The notes under the pieces were generated by a model. That model saw nothing but the letters and a program-made list of their open reading frames with translations. It was not told where the DNA came from and did not search any database. A stretch of DNA of 64,000 nt from Limobrevibacterium gyesilva (GTDB lineage Bacteria; Pseudomonadota; Alphaproteobacteria; Acetobacterales; Acetobacteraceae). The position numbers were made by a program, and so were the translations under genes. Where the stretch lies: assembly GCF_025989185.1 (NCBI RefSeq), contig NZ_JAPDNT010000001.1, forward strand, positions 1-64,000. Reading direction: 5' to 3'. Of the stretch, positions 19,006 through 27,808 are shown piece after piece (the stretch's first letter is position 1; the number at the start of each line of letters is the position of its first letter).

Positions 19006-19212
19006 CTAGGCTTCGCTGATGACTTCCAGCGTCACCACGTTGGTATTCACCAGGATCTTGCCGGCATTCTCGAAATTGACGGTGACGCGCTCGCCGATCA
19101 CGGATTGCACCTGGCCGTCGCCCCAGCCGGGCTCGCCGGGATGGCGGACCCATTGCCCGGGCTCCAGCATCGCGGCCGCCCGGTAGGGGTGATGATGTCC
19201 GGGCTTGTCCAT
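19006..19212 (-). CDS. DUF3553 family small protein
   Basis: A 68-residue protein matching DUF3553: WVRHPGEPGWGDGQVQSV, then RVTVNFENAGKI and a short hydrophobic end. These small beta-rich proteins are common in alphaproteobacteria; the fold resembles the short domain found in some UvrD-type helicases and related proteins, but no role is established. ATG 19212 has AAAGGA upstream. It is divergent from chpT and lies upstream of moaA on the same strand. Confidence 0.85.
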   Translation of the reverse strand: MDKPGHHHPYRAAAMLEPGQWVRHPGEPGWGDGQVQSVIGERVTVNFENAGKILVNTNVVTLEVISEA

Positions 19213-19335
19213 GGGCGGGTCCTTTCGCTGACGTCCGGGCCGGCATCCTGCGACGGGATGACGCTTTCTCGACTCCGGCTTTCAGGGCATCGTAATCCAA
19301 CCGCGAGATACCTTGGGCAGCAAATCGGGTGAGGC

Positions 19336-20019
19336 GTGACGGGCAAGATCGAACAAGGCGCTGCCGCGAAGGCCCGCCCGCTGCAGCTGGCGGAGGTGCT
19401 GGCGATCCGGCTCTGCCATGACCTCAGCGGCCCGCTCGGCACATTGATGGGCGCGCTGGAGTTGCTGGTCGACGATCCCGAGACCGCCGCCGAAGCCGTG
19501 CCGCTGGCCAGCGAGGTGTCGACGGCCCTGGGCAAGCGGCTGCGCCTGATGCGCGCGGCCTGGGGCGGCGCCACGCCGCCATTGGGCGTGAGCGAGCTGG
19601 CGGCGATGGCCGAGGGTCTGCCGCAGGGCCGCCGCGTGGGCGTTGACCTGAGCGGGCTGGACCCGGCGCTGCGCCTTCCGCCGGCCGCCGCCCGCCTGAC
19701 ACTGAACGTGCTGATGCTGGCCGCCGAGAGCCTGCCGGGCGGCGGCGTCGCAGCGCTGTCGAGCGATCCGCGGGGCGACGTGCTGGCGACGATCGCCGGG
19801 CCGCGCGCGGCCTGGCCGGCGGGGTTCGCGGCGTTCCTGGCCGACGAGGCGCAAGCCTGGGGGGCGCTGGATGCGACCCGGGACCTGGAGGTGTCGCGCG
19901 GCCTGCAGGCGCCGCTGACGGCGCTGATCGCGCATGCCAGCGGGCTGCGCCTGTCGCTGCTGATGGCGCCCGCCGCCGAGGCGGCGCCACCGCTGCTGCT
20001 GAGACTGGCCGAGGCCTGA
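19336..20019 (+). CDS. chpT: Histidine phosphotransferase ChpT
   Basis: A 227-residue phosphorelay protein of the ChpT family: a dimeric HPt that resembles a histidine kinase lacking ATP binding. The phosphoacceptor is His28 in RLCHDLSGPLG. In Caulobacter, ChpT passes phosphate from the hybrid kinase CckA to CtrA and CpdR, controlling cell cycle and, in relatives, motility. Here the gene precedes cheA by 99 bases on the same strand, so it may belong to the chemotaxis operon. The start is GTG 19336. cckA and ctrA are not in the window. Confidence 0.85.
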   Translation: MTGKIEQGAAAKARPLQLAEVLAIRLCHDLSGPLGTLMGALELLVDDPETAAEAVPLASEVSTALGKRLRLMRAAWGGATPPLGVSELAAMAEGLPQGRRVGVDLSGLDPALRLPPAAARLTLNVLMLAAESLPGGGVAALSSDPRGDVLATIAGPRAAWPAGFAAFLADEAQAWGALDATRDLEVSRGLQAPLTALIAHASGLRLSLLMAPAAEAAPPLLLRLAEA

Positions 20020-20117
20020 CGTCTCCCGGCCCGGCTTCCCTTTACGTTTTCTTCGCCCCTCGCCCGCACATTTCCGCTCTCGCCGCGCGCTGACCGCCGG
20101 CGGGACGGAGGGGGCCG

Positions 20118-22673
20118 ATGGACGACCTGCTGGCTGATTTCCTGACCGAGACGAGCGAGAGTCTGGCGGAGCTGGACGTCGCGCTGGTGAAGCTGGAGCG
20201 TGCGCCCGACGACAGCGAGACGCTGTCGCTGATCTTCCGCCTCGTACACACGATCAAGGGGACCTGCGGCTTCCTGGGGTTGCCGCGGCTGGAACGGGTG
20301 GCGCACGCCGCCGAGAACGTGCTGGGGCGGGTGCGCGACAAGGTGCTGCCGGTCACGCCCGACCTGGTCAGCACCGTGCTGGCGGCACTCGACCGCATCA
20401 AGGACATCGTGGCCGGACTTGCCGCCACCGAGACCGAGCCGGCCGGCGACGACGCCACCCTGATTGCCGCACTCGACGCCGTCGCCGAGGGCCGCGCGGC
20501 GGGCGCGGCGGCGGCCGGGATCGTCGCCCAGCCGCCGGAGGCCGCGCCCGAGCCTGCGGCCGAGGCCGCGGTCGCGGGGCAGACGATCCGTGTCGGCGTC
20601 GACGTGCTGGAGGACCTCATGACCCTGGTCAGCGAGCTGGTGCTGACCCGCAACCAGCTGCTGCAGCTGGCGCGCAGCCAGGAGAACGCGTCGTTCGCGG
20701 TGCCGCTGCAGCGCCTGTCGCACATCACCTCCGACCTGCAGGAGGGCGTGATGAAGACGCGCATGCAGCCGATCGGCAATGCCTGGAACAAGCTGCCGCG
20801 GCTGGTGCGCGACCTGGCGCGCGACCTCGACAAGCGGATCGAGCTGGTCATGCTCGGCGCCGAGACCGAGCTGGACCGGCAGGTGCTGGAGCTGATCAAG
20901 GATCCGCTGACGCACATGGTCCGCAACTCCGGCGACCACGGGCTGGAGGCGCCGGCCGAGCGGCACGCCGCCGGCAAGCCGGAAACGGGGCATATCAGCC
21001 TGAACGCCTTCCATGAAGGCGGGCACATCATCATCGAGATCGCCGATGACGGCCGTGGCCTGCCGGTGGACCGGATCCGCGCCAAGGTGGTGGCCAAGGG
21101 CCTGGCAACCGAGGCCGAGCTGGCGGGGATGAGCGACATGCAGATCCAGCGCTTCATCTTCCGCCCCGGCTTCTCCACCGCCGCCGCCGTCACCGCCGTG
21201 TCCGGCCGCGGCGTGGGCATGGATGTGGTGAAGACGAATATCGAGCGGATCGGCGGCACGATCGATCTCAAGAGCGTGCCCGGGCACGGCACCACCTTCA
21301 CCATCAAGATCCCGTTGACGCTGGCGATCGTCTCGGCGTTGATCGTCGAAGCCGGCGGCGAGCGTTTCGCGATTCCACAGATCAGCGTGGTGGAGCTGGT
21401 GCGCGCCGGCGGCGCGAGGCAGGGGCAAGGCGATGGCGCCGAGCCGATGATCGAGCGTATCGACGGCACGCCGGTGCTGCGCCTGCGCGACCGGCTGCTG
21501 CCGCTGGTGAACCTGAACGATCTGCTGCAGCTCGGCGGCGGGACGGAGTCGGCGCAGGACGGCAGCGTGCACATCGTGGTGGCACAGGTCGGCGCCAGCA
21601 CGCTGGGCATCATCGTCGATCGCGTGTTCGACACCGAGGAGATCGTGGTCAAGCCGGTGGCCCCGATTCTGCGCCACATCACGATGTTCAGCGGCAACAC
21701 GATCCTGGGCGATGGCTCGGTGATCATGATCCTGGACCCGAACGGCATTGCACGGGCCACCGGAATCGCCGGCGGCAGCGAGGCGCGCACGGCGGAAGCG
21801 CGCGAAGCCGGACGGGACGCGGCCGGCATGGCGACGGCCAGCCACACCGCCATGCTGCTGTTCCGCGCCGGCGGGGCGGAACCGAGGGCGGTGCCGCTGG
21901 GCCTGGTCGCGCGGCTGGAGGACATCCCGCAGGAGCGGATCGAGTTCTCGGCGGGGCAGCCGGTGACGCAGTACCGCGGCCGGCTGATGCCCCTGGTGCC
22001 CATGGCGGGCGCGTTGGACATGGACAAGTCGCGCCAGTCGGTTCTGGTGTTCACCGACGTCGATCGCGCGCTGGGCCGCGACCGCTGCATGGGGCTGGTG
22101 GTGGACGAGATCGTCGATGTGGTCGAGGACCAACTGCGCATCGAGCTGACCGGCGACCGCGCGGGCCTGCTCGGCACCGCGGTGATCGCCGGCAATGCCA
22201 CCGACGTGATCGATATCGGCTATTGGCTGACGCAAGCCTTCCGCGACTGGTTCCGCGGCAACGAGCGCGGCGGGCCGTTGCAGGGCGCGCGCCTGCTGGT
22301 CGTGGAGGACAGCGATTTCTTCCGGCAACTGCTGGTCCCTGCCTTGTCCGCCGCGGGCTATGACGTGACCGCCGTCGGCGATGCCGCGCAGGCGCTGCGG
22401 CTGCGCGATGCCGGCGTGATGTTCGATGCCGTCGTCTCCGACATCGAGATGCCCGATATGGGCGGGCTGGCCTTTGTGGCCGATCTGCGCGCCGGCGGCG
22501 GCTGGGCGCAGTTGCCGGTGGTCGCGCTGACCGGCCATGCCGGCGCGGCAAGGATCGCCGCCGGGCGCGAAGCCGGCTTCACCGACTATGTGCAGAAATT
22601 CGAGCGTGACGCGTTGCTGGCAAGCCTGCGGCAGTGCCTGGCCGCGCGCAGCGACGCCCGCCTGGCGGCGTAA
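20118..22673 (+). CDS. cheA: Hybrid chemotaxis histidine kinase CheA with receiver domain
   Basis: An 851-residue CheA fused to a receiver. Order: HPt (1-105, phosphohistidine His44 in LVHTIKGTCGF), short Ala/Pro linker with no P2 domain, dimerisation and ATPase domains (about 155-390; N box HMVRNSGDHGLE, ADDGRGL, GRGVGMDVVK), a CheW-like domain (395-530), a second CheW-like region (about 568-710), and a receiver (about 725-845) with phospho-Asp 775 in VSDIEMPD. Hybrid CheAs of this type occur in operons controlling motility or other outputs. It is followed by cheW after 12 bases. Confidence 0.93.
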   Translation: MDDLLADFLTETSESLAELDVALVKLERAPDDSETLSLIFRLVHTIKGTCGFLGLPRLERVAHAAENVLGRVRDKVLPVTPDLVSTVLAALDRIKDIVAGLAATETEPAGDDATLIAALDAVAEGRAAGAAAAGIVAQPPEAAPEPAAEAAVAGQTIRVGVDVLEDLMTLVSELVLTRNQLLQLARSQENASFAVPLQRLSHITSDLQEGVMKTRMQPIGNAWNKLPRLVRDLARDLDKRIELVMLGAETELDRQVLELIKDPLTHMVRNSGDHGLEAPAERHAAGKPETGHISLNAFHEGGHIIIEIADDGRGLPVDRIRAKVVAKGLATEAELAGMSDMQIQRFIFRPGFSTAAAVTAVSGRGVGMDVVKTNIERIGGTIDLKSVPGHGTTFTIKIPLTLAIVSALIVEAGGERFAIPQISVVELVRAGGARQGQGDGAEPMIERIDGTPVLRLRDRLLPLVNLNDLLQLGGGTESAQDGSVHIVVAQVGASTLGIIVDRVFDTEEIVVKPVAPILRHITMFSGNTILGDGSVIMILDPNGIARATGIAGGSEARTAEAREAGRDAAGMATASHTAMLLFRAGGAEPRAVPLGLVARLEDIPQERIEFSAGQPVTQYRGRLMPLVPMAGALDMDKSRQSVLVFTDVDRALGRDRCMGLVVDEIVDVVEDQLRIELTGDRAGLLGTAVIAGNATDVIDIGYWLTQAFRDWFRGNERGGPLQGARLLVVEDSDFFRQLLVPALSAAGYDVTAVGDAAQALRLRDAGVMFDAVVSDIEMPDMGGLAFVADLRAGGGWAQLPVVALTGHAGAARIAAGREAGFTDYVQKFERDALLASLRQCLAARSDARLAA

Positions 22674-22685
22674 GGGGGCGCGGCG

Positions 22686-23168
22686 ATGACAGAGGCGGTT
22701 CTGGATCGCGCGGCTGCGGAGACGCAGGCCGCCGCGCAGGAAAAGGTCTTCGTCACCCTGACGGTGGCGGACCAGCTGTGCGGCGTGCCGGTGCTGGGGG
22801 TGCGCGACATCCTCGGCGAGCAGGCGATCACACGCATTCCGCTGGCCCCGCACGAGATCGCCGGCAGCCTGAACCTGCGCGGGCGGATCGTCACCGCGGT
22901 CGACTTGCGCCGGCGCCTGTGCCTGCCGCCGCCCGCGCAGGGAGCGCCGCGCATGTCCGTGGTCGTCGAGCAGGGCGGCGAGTTGTACGCGTTTCTGGTC
23001 GATCAGGTCAGCGAGGTCATGAGCCTGCCGGCCAGCGCCTTCGAGCGCAATCCGCCGACGCTGCCGCAATCCTGGGCCGCCTATAGCGATGGCATCTACC
23101 GCCTGCAGGGGCGCCTGCTGGTGGTGCTCGATGTCGGCCGCCTGCTGGCGTTGTCGCAGGACGGGTGA
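22686..23168 (+). CDS. cheW: Chemotaxis coupling protein CheW
   Basis: A 160-residue scaffold protein that couples chemoreceptors to CheA. The SH3-like double barrel spans about residues 20-155, with LCGVPVLGVRDILG and the NLRGRIVTAVDLR strand that contacts CheA and receptors. A 20-residue Ala/Glu-rich N-terminal extension is present. It sits between cheA and cheY, 12 and 7 bases away respectively. No methyl-accepting receptor gene lies in this window, so its receptor partner is encoded elsewhere. Confidence 0.93.
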   Translation: MTEAVLDRAAAETQAAAQEKVFVTLTVADQLCGVPVLGVRDILGEQAITRIPLAPHEIAGSLNLRGRIVTAVDLRRRLCLPPPAQGAPRMSVVVEQGGELYAFLVDQVSEVMSLPASAFERNPPTLPQSWAAYSDGIYRLQGRLLVVLDVGRLLALSQDG

Positions 23169-23175
23169 CACGGCG

Positions 23176-23556
23176 ATGACCGCCCGCTCCGCACGACTCT
23201 GCCTGGTGGTGGACGACAGCCGCGTGGTGCGCAAGGTCGCGCGGCGGATCCTGGAGGCGCATGGCTTCGCGGTCGAAGAAGCGGAGGACGGGCGCGCGGC
23301 GCTGGACGCGTGCCGTCGCCGGCTGCCCGGCTGCGTGCTGCTGGACTGGAACATGCCGGTCATGAACGGCATCGAATTCCTCAAGGCGCTGCGCCAGGAA
23401 TTCGGGCCCGACCGCCCGCCGGTGCTGTTCTGCACCACCGAGAACGACATCAGCTTCATCGAGCAGGCGATCGAGAGCGGCGCCCAGGAATACATCATGA
23501 AGCCGTTCGACGCGGACATCCTGGTGGGCAAGTTCGCGCAGGTAGGCCTGCTGTGA
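23176..23556 (+). CDS. cheY: Chemotaxis response regulator CheY
   Basis: A 126-residue single receiver domain. The acidic pocket VVDDS is at residues 11-15, the phospho-Asp is Asp57 in LLDWNMPVMNG, followed by the FCTTEND switch region and the MKPFD lysine. It would carry the CheA signal to the flagellar motor or to another output. ATG 23176 is chosen because the earlier in-frame ATG at 23089 runs inside cheW and adds unrelated sequence. The last base overlaps the GTG start of cheB. Confidence 0.93.
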   Translation: MTARSARLCLVVDDSRVVRKVARRILEAHGFAVEEAEDGRAALDACRRRLPGCVLLDWNMPVMNGIEFLKALRQEFGPDRPPVLFCTTENDISFIEQAIESGAQEYIMKPFDADILVGKFAQVGLL

Positions 23557-24659
23557 CGCTGGTGGCCGCACCCGCCGCCGCCCCGGTCCGAAGCCTTTCT
23601 GGCATCGGCGGCACGGACAGCGCGCGGGTGATGATCTGCGACGATTCCGCGGTGATCCGCGGCGCCGTCGCGCGCATGCTGGAGGCCGATCCGCAGGTGC
23701 GCGTGGTGGCGCGCGTGGCCAATGGGCGGCAGGCGATCGAGGAAGTCCGGCGCGCGCCCGGCCAGGTCGACGTCGTCGTGCTGGACATCGAGATGCCGGT
23801 GCTGGACGGGATGGCGGCGCTGCCGGTGCTGCTGCGCGCGGATCCCGGGCTGCGCGTGATCATGGCCAGCACGCTGACCACGCGCGGCGCGGATATCGCC
23901 ATGCACGCGTTGCGGCTGGGCGCGGCCGACTACGTGCCCAAGCCCGCCGTCGCGGCGATTGCCGACGACAGCTTCCGCCGCGAGCTGTTGGCGAAGGTGA
24001 AGGGGTTGGCACGGCTGCGCCGCAACGTCGCCAGGCCGGGCCTCGCCCCGCCGGCCCTGCGGCCGGCGGGGCGGCAGGCGCCGCTGCTGCTGGCGGTGGG
24101 CAGTTCCACCGGCGGCCCGCAAGCGCTGTTCACGCTGGTCCGGGGCCTGGGCGCGCGGCTGCCGGTTCCCGTGGTGCTGACCCAGCACATGCCCGCCACC
24201 TTCACCCCGATCCTGGCCGAGCACCTGACGCGACTGGGCGGAATGCCCTGCGCCGAGGCGCGCGACGGGGAATGGCTGGAACCCGGCAAGATCGTGCTGG
24301 CCCCGGGTGACCGGCATCTGCTGGTCGAAGGCACCGCCGGGGCGCTGCGGGCACGGCTGAGCAGCGATCCGCCCGAGAACTACTGCCGTCCCGCCGTCGA
24401 TCCGATGCTGCGCAGCGCCGCCACCGCCTGCGGCGGGCGCGTGCTGATGGTGATGCTGACGGGCATGGGGCATGACGGGCTGGCCGGCACACGCCAGCTG
24501 GTCGCCGCCGGCGGCACGGCGGTGGCGCAGGACGAGGCGACCAGCGTGGTCTGGGGAATGCCTGGCGCCATTGCCCAGGCCGGGCTGTGCCACCAGGTCC
24601 TGCCGTTGCCGGACATCGCGCCGAAGGTGCTGGATATCCTGCGGCCCGCACGCGCATGA
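23553..24659 (+). CDS. cheB: Chemotaxis protein-glutamate methylesterase CheB
   Basis: A 368-residue receptor demethylase/deamidase. The receiver (about 24-140) has VMICDDS and the phospho-Asp 78 in VLDIEMPVLDG; the methylesterase domain has the catalytic Ser in GSSTGGPQAL (about 183-192), the catalytic His in QHMP and the Asp in LTGMGHDGL. The start is GTG 23553, overlapping the cheY stop by four bases (GTGA); no ATG is available before the receiver. It is coupled to cheR by another four-base overlap. Confidence 0.95.
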   Translation: MTLVAAPAAAPVRSLSGIGGTDSARVMICDDSAVIRGAVARMLEADPQVRVVARVANGRQAIEEVRRAPGQVDVVVLDIEMPVLDGMAALPVLLRADPGLRVIMASTLTTRGADIAMHALRLGAADYVPKPAVAAIADDSFRRELLAKVKGLARLRRNVARPGLAPPALRPAGRQAPLLLAVGSSTGGPQALFTLVRGLGARLPVPVVLTQHMPATFTPILAEHLTRLGGMPCAEARDGEWLEPGKIVLAPGDRHLLVEGTAGALRARLSSDPPENYCRPAVDPMLRSAATACGGRVLMVMLTGMGHDGLAGTRQLVAAGGTAVAQDEATSVVWGMPGAIAQAGLCHQVLPLPDIAPKVLDILRPARA

Positions 24660-25519
24660 GGCCGCATTCCTTCGAGACGCTGGCGGCCCTGCTGCGCGCC
24701 GGCTCCGGCCTGGCGATCGGGCCGGACAAGGAATACCTGCTGGAGACGCGGCTGGCGGGAATCCTCAGGCAGCACCGGTTGCGTGACCTGGACGCGCTGG
24801 CCGACCGCCTGCGCGCGGGCGACGCGGCCGCGCTGGCGCGCCAGGTAATCGAGGCGATGACCACGAACGAGAGCTTCTTCTTCCGCGACGACAAGCCGTT
24901 CGTGCATTTCCGCACACAGGCGCTGCCGAGGCTGCTGGCCAGGCGGACGGCGGCGACGCGGCTGCGCATCTGGTCGGCGGCGGCAAGCTCCGGCCAGGAA
25001 GCCTATTCGCTGGCGATGATCGTGGCGGAATGCCGGGCGCAGATGAACGGCCGGGACGTGGAGATCCTCGGCACCGACATCGCGCGCGAGCAGCTGGCGC
25101 GCGCCCAGGCGGGCGCCTACACGCAGTTCGAGGTGCAGCGCGGCCTGCCGGTGCAGATGCTGGTGAAATACTTCAGGCGGGAAGGGATGAACTGGCGGAT
25201 CGCCGAAGCCATTCGCGCGATGGCGCAGTTCCGGGAGTGGAACCTGCTGTCCGACCTGCGCCCGCTGGGCCGGTTCGACGTGGTGTTCTGCCGCAACGTG
25301 CTGATCTATTTCGACCGGCCCACCAGGGCGCGCGTGCTGGAGGCGATCGCCCGGCAGATGCCGGCGGACGGCCTGCTGTATCTCGGCGGCGCCGAGACCG
25401 TGCTGGGCATCACCGGACGCTTCGCCGCCGTGCCCGGCCAGCTTTGCGTGTACGAGCTGGCCGAGGCCGCGCCCGCCGCCGTTGAACCGGCCGGCGTGGC
25501 GCTGGCGGTGGGCGGCTGA
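24656..25519 (+). CDS. cheR: Chemotaxis protein methyltransferase CheR
   Basis: A 287-residue SAM-dependent methyltransferase adding methyl groups to receptor glutamates, opposing CheB. The N-terminal helical domain has TTNESFFFRD, and the SAM domain has LRIWSAAASSGQEAYSLAM, then GTDI and the RNVLIYFD signature. ATG 24656 overlaps the cheB stop (ATGA). It is the last gene of the operon, ending 16 bases before the convergent DSD1 gene. Confidence 0.95.
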   Translation: MRPHSFETLAALLRAGSGLAIGPDKEYLLETRLAGILRQHRLRDLDALADRLRAGDAAALARQVIEAMTTNESFFFRDDKPFVHFRTQALPRLLARRTAATRLRIWSAAASSGQEAYSLAMIVAECRAQMNGRDVEILGTDIAREQLARAQAGAYTQFEVQRGLPVQMLVKYFRREGMNWRIAEAIRAMAQFREWNLLSDLRPLGRFDVVFCRNVLIYFDRPTRARVLEAIARQMPADGLLYLGGAETVLGITGRFAAVPGQLCVYELAEAAPAAVEPAGVALAVGG

Positions 25520-25535
25520 AGGCCGCGCGGGACGA

Positions 25536-26660
25536 TCAGTAAAAGCCACCGCGTGCGGCGATGGGCCACAGGCATTCCACGCGGCCGTTGCGCACGCCGA
25601 CATACCAGTCGAACCGGTCCACCGTCGGGTCGCAATGGCCTGGCACCAGGCGCAGCTTCTCGCCGACCTTTGGCGCCTCGGCCTCGGACGGCACTTCCAG
25701 CTTGCCGTGCTCGTCGCTGGCGCCGACATAGCGGATGTCCGGGCGCTGCCAGACCAACGGCATGCCGCTGTCGATGGCCACCGCCTTGTGCCCGGCATCC
25801 AGCACCGCGATGCCAGGGCGGACGGCGCTGATCACGGTGGACAGCACGAACAGCGCATGGCGGAACATGGCGACCGGCTTGCCGGAGGCGCCGAGGTTGC
25901 GGGCGTAGTCGGCGTCCATGAAGCAATAGCTGCCGGCCTGGATCTCCGTGTAGACGCCCGAACCGGCCTCCAGCTCGAAGGTGCCGGTGCCGGCGCCGCC
26001 GACGATGGGGCAGTCCAGGCCCTGCTGGCGCAGCATCTCGACGGTGCGGCGGGCCGAGTCCGCGGCCGCGCCGATGGCGAAATGTCGCTCCTCCAGCCGG
26101 CGCAGATGCTGGGCGCGGCCGTGATAGGCCTGCAGGCCGCCGAAACGAAGATGCGGGCTGGCGGCGATGACATGCGCGAGCGCCACGGCATCGGCGCCGG
26201 GCGCCACACCGCACCGGCCCATGCCCACGTCGATCTCCACCAGCACCGACAGGCGGATGCCGGCATCGCGCGCGGCGGCCTCGATGGCCGCCACCTGGCC
26301 GGCGTCGTCGGCGCAGACGGCGATGTTGGTGATGCGCGCGAGCGCTGCCAGCCGGGCGAGCTTGTCCGCGCCCACCACCTGGTTGCTGACCAGGATATCG
26401 GCCACGCCGCCCCAGGCCAGCGCCTCGGCCTCGGCCACTTTCTGCACGCATTGGCCGACCGCGCCGCGGGCGATCTGCTGATGCGCCACGACAGCCGATT
26501 TGTGCGTCTTGGCGTGGGCGCGCAGCTTCGCCCCGGTGCCCGCGAGATGCGCGGTCATGGTGTCGAGATTCGCCTCGAACGCGTCGAGGTCGATCAGCAA
26601 TGCGGGGGTGTCGACCTCGTCTTCGCGCATGCCCGGGCGGGCGGGCGGCGTTTGCAGCAT
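25536..26660 (-). CDS. DSD1-type PLP enzyme (D-threonine aldolase / D-serine dehydratase-like)
   Basis: A 374-residue fold-type III (alanine-racemase-like) PLP protein. The N-terminal VDTPALLIDLDAFEAN and RAHAKTHKS place the PLP lysine at about residue 51. The C-terminal domain carries the metal-binding PGHCDPTVD (His342, Cys343, Asp344), typical of metal-dependent D-threonine aldolases and eukaryotic-type D-serine dehydratases. It would cleave or dehydrate a D-beta-hydroxy amino acid; which one is not decidable from sequence. Start ATG 26660 follows GGAACC. A gene remnant lies upstream. Confidence 0.87.
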   Translation of the reverse strand: MLQTPPARPGMREDEVDTPALLIDLDAFEANLDTMTAHLAGTGAKLRAHAKTHKSAVVAHQQIARGAVGQCVQKVAEAEALAWGGVADILVSNQVVGADKLARLAALARITNIAVCADDAGQVAAIEAAARDAGIRLSVLVEIDVGMGRCGVAPGADAVALAHVIAASPHLRFGGLQAYHGRAQHLRRLEERHFAIGAAADSARRTVEMLRQQGLDCPIVGGAGTGTFELEAGSGVYTEIQAGSYCFMDADYARNLGASGKPVAMFRHALFVLSTVISAVRPGIAVLDAGHKAVAIDSGMPLVWQRPDIRYVGASDEHGKLEVPSEAEAPKVGEKLRLVPGHCDPTVDRFDWYVGVRNGRVECLWPIAARGGFY

Positions 26661-26678
26661 GGAGCGGTTCCTTCAGGA

Positions 26679-26824
26679 TCAGGGGCGGCGCGTTCCGCCC
26701 GGAGCGATCCAGGCGCGGGCCGCAGTCTTGCCGCGCTCGGTGCGTACCGCAACCCGCACCGGGCGATACGCCTCGCCTTCATGGACGTTGAGCCGCGCCA
26801 AGGTCCCCTCGAGGAACAGCCGCC
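26679..26824 (-). pseudogene. Possible C-terminal remnant of a gamma-glutamylcyclotransferase-like (AIG2) gene
   Basis: On the minus strand the frame ending at TGA 26679-26681 reads LARLNVHEGEAYRPVRVAVR and then RTERGKTAARAWIAPGG, which resembles the C-terminal consensus of AIG2/GGCT-fold proteins (D-x-F-E-G-x-x-Y-R-R-V, then a basic strand and an A-W-V-Y-like strand). The N-terminal part with the GTL/G-x-L substrate loop is missing, because the region upstream is the 3' end of the dioxygenase in another frame. It looks like a truncated remnant between two same-strand genes. Recognition is by eye on a short stretch. Confidence 0.4.
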
Positions 26825-27601
26825 TCAGGCGAATGCGTAGGCGTCCATGCGCAGCACGCCGTAATTGGCGCTCTTGTGGATGCGCCGCGGCGTCGCCCCC
26901 TCCCCGCCCGCGCCCATGGCCACGAACAGCGGCAGCAGATGCTCCTCCGTGGGGTGCTCGTCGGCGGCGTGGGGCGCCTTGTTGCGGTAGGTCAGCAGGT
27001 CGCTGCGGCGACCTTCGGCCAGGGCCTCGTCCATCCAGTCCGAGAAGGCCACTACGTCGGGCGCTTCCGGCGTATCGATCCCCTGGCCGCGGAAGCGGCG
27101 CAGGTCGTGGGTGAAGCTGCCGGAGCCGATCACCAGCACCCCCTCGGCCCGCAGCGGCGCCAGGGCCTGGCCGAGCTGCAGGTGGTGCGCCGGGCCGAGA
27201 TGGCTCTGCACGGACACCTGCAGCACGGGGATGTCGGCGTCCGGGTAGGCCAGCAGCAGCGGCACCCAGGCGCCGTGGTCGAGGCCGCGGCTGCGATCGA
27301 CCTCGCTGGCCAGCCCCGCCGCACCGAGCAGGTCGCTGACGCGCTCGGCCAGCGCGGGGTCGCCGGGCGCGGGGTAGCTGAGCTCATACAACGCGCGCGG
27401 GAAGCCGAAGAAGTCGTGGATCGTGTCGTTGCGGGCGACGGCGTTCACCGTGGGCCGCTCCGTCTCCCAGTGCGCGGAGGCGACCAGGATCGCCTTCGGG
27501 CGCGGAAGGGTGCCGCCGAGCCCGGCCAGGAAATCGCGCGCGGGCGTCTCGACCAGCGGCAGCATGGGGGAGCCATGGCTGATGAACAGGCTCGGCAGCA
27601 T
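26825..27601 (-). CDS. LigB-type class III extradiol dioxygenase (4,5-DOPA dioxygenase family)
   Basis: A 258-residue protein of the YgiD/4,5-DOPA extradiol dioxygenase family. Metal-site histidines are visible in FISHGSPML (His9) and SAHWE (His44), with a further conserved DHGAWVPL (His109) and GSGSFTHDL. Relatives open catechol rings, for example DOPA, using a non-haem metal; many bacterial members have no known natural substrate. ATG 27601 is preceded by an excellent GGAGGAAA site, so the long upstream frame extension is rejected. A TATATACT sequence lies about 45 bases upstream but with no -35 partner at 17 bases. Confidence 0.9.
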   Translation of the reverse strand: MLPSLFISHGSPMLPLVETPARDFLAGLGGTLPRPKAILVASAHWETERPTVNAVARNDTIHDFFGFPRALYELSYPAPGDPALAERVSDLLGAAGLASEVDRSRGLDHGAWVPLLLAYPDADIPVLQVSVQSHLGPAHHLQLGQALAPLRAEGVLVIGSGSFTHDLRRFRGQGIDTPEAPDVVAFSDWMDEALAEGRRSDLLTYRNKAPHAADEHPTEEHLLPLFVAMGAGGEGATPRRIHKSANYGVLRMDAYAFA

Positions 27602-27808
27602 TGTCGTTTCCTCCTTCAGGCGGTGGCGAGGGTGCGCCGGGGCCGTTTCAGTATATAGGCCGCGTCGCCGATCGGGGACTGCACGAATAGGGCAGCACTC
27701 CAGACGGCCGGATACTCCCATCCGCCGGCCTTGCACGCGTGATCCGCCATCCGGCCAACTGTCGGGTTCAGCGACGGAAGCCTGTCCGCACAATCCTGCT
27801 CAGGGACA

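Noticed and set aside
19098..24593. An uninterrupted minus-strand frame of about 1,830 codons opposite the chemotaxis operon
   Set aside because: It is antisense to chpT, cheA, cheW, cheY and cheB, which have full family motifs. Its product is low-complexity His/Arg/Gln-rich, as expected from high GC at third positions.
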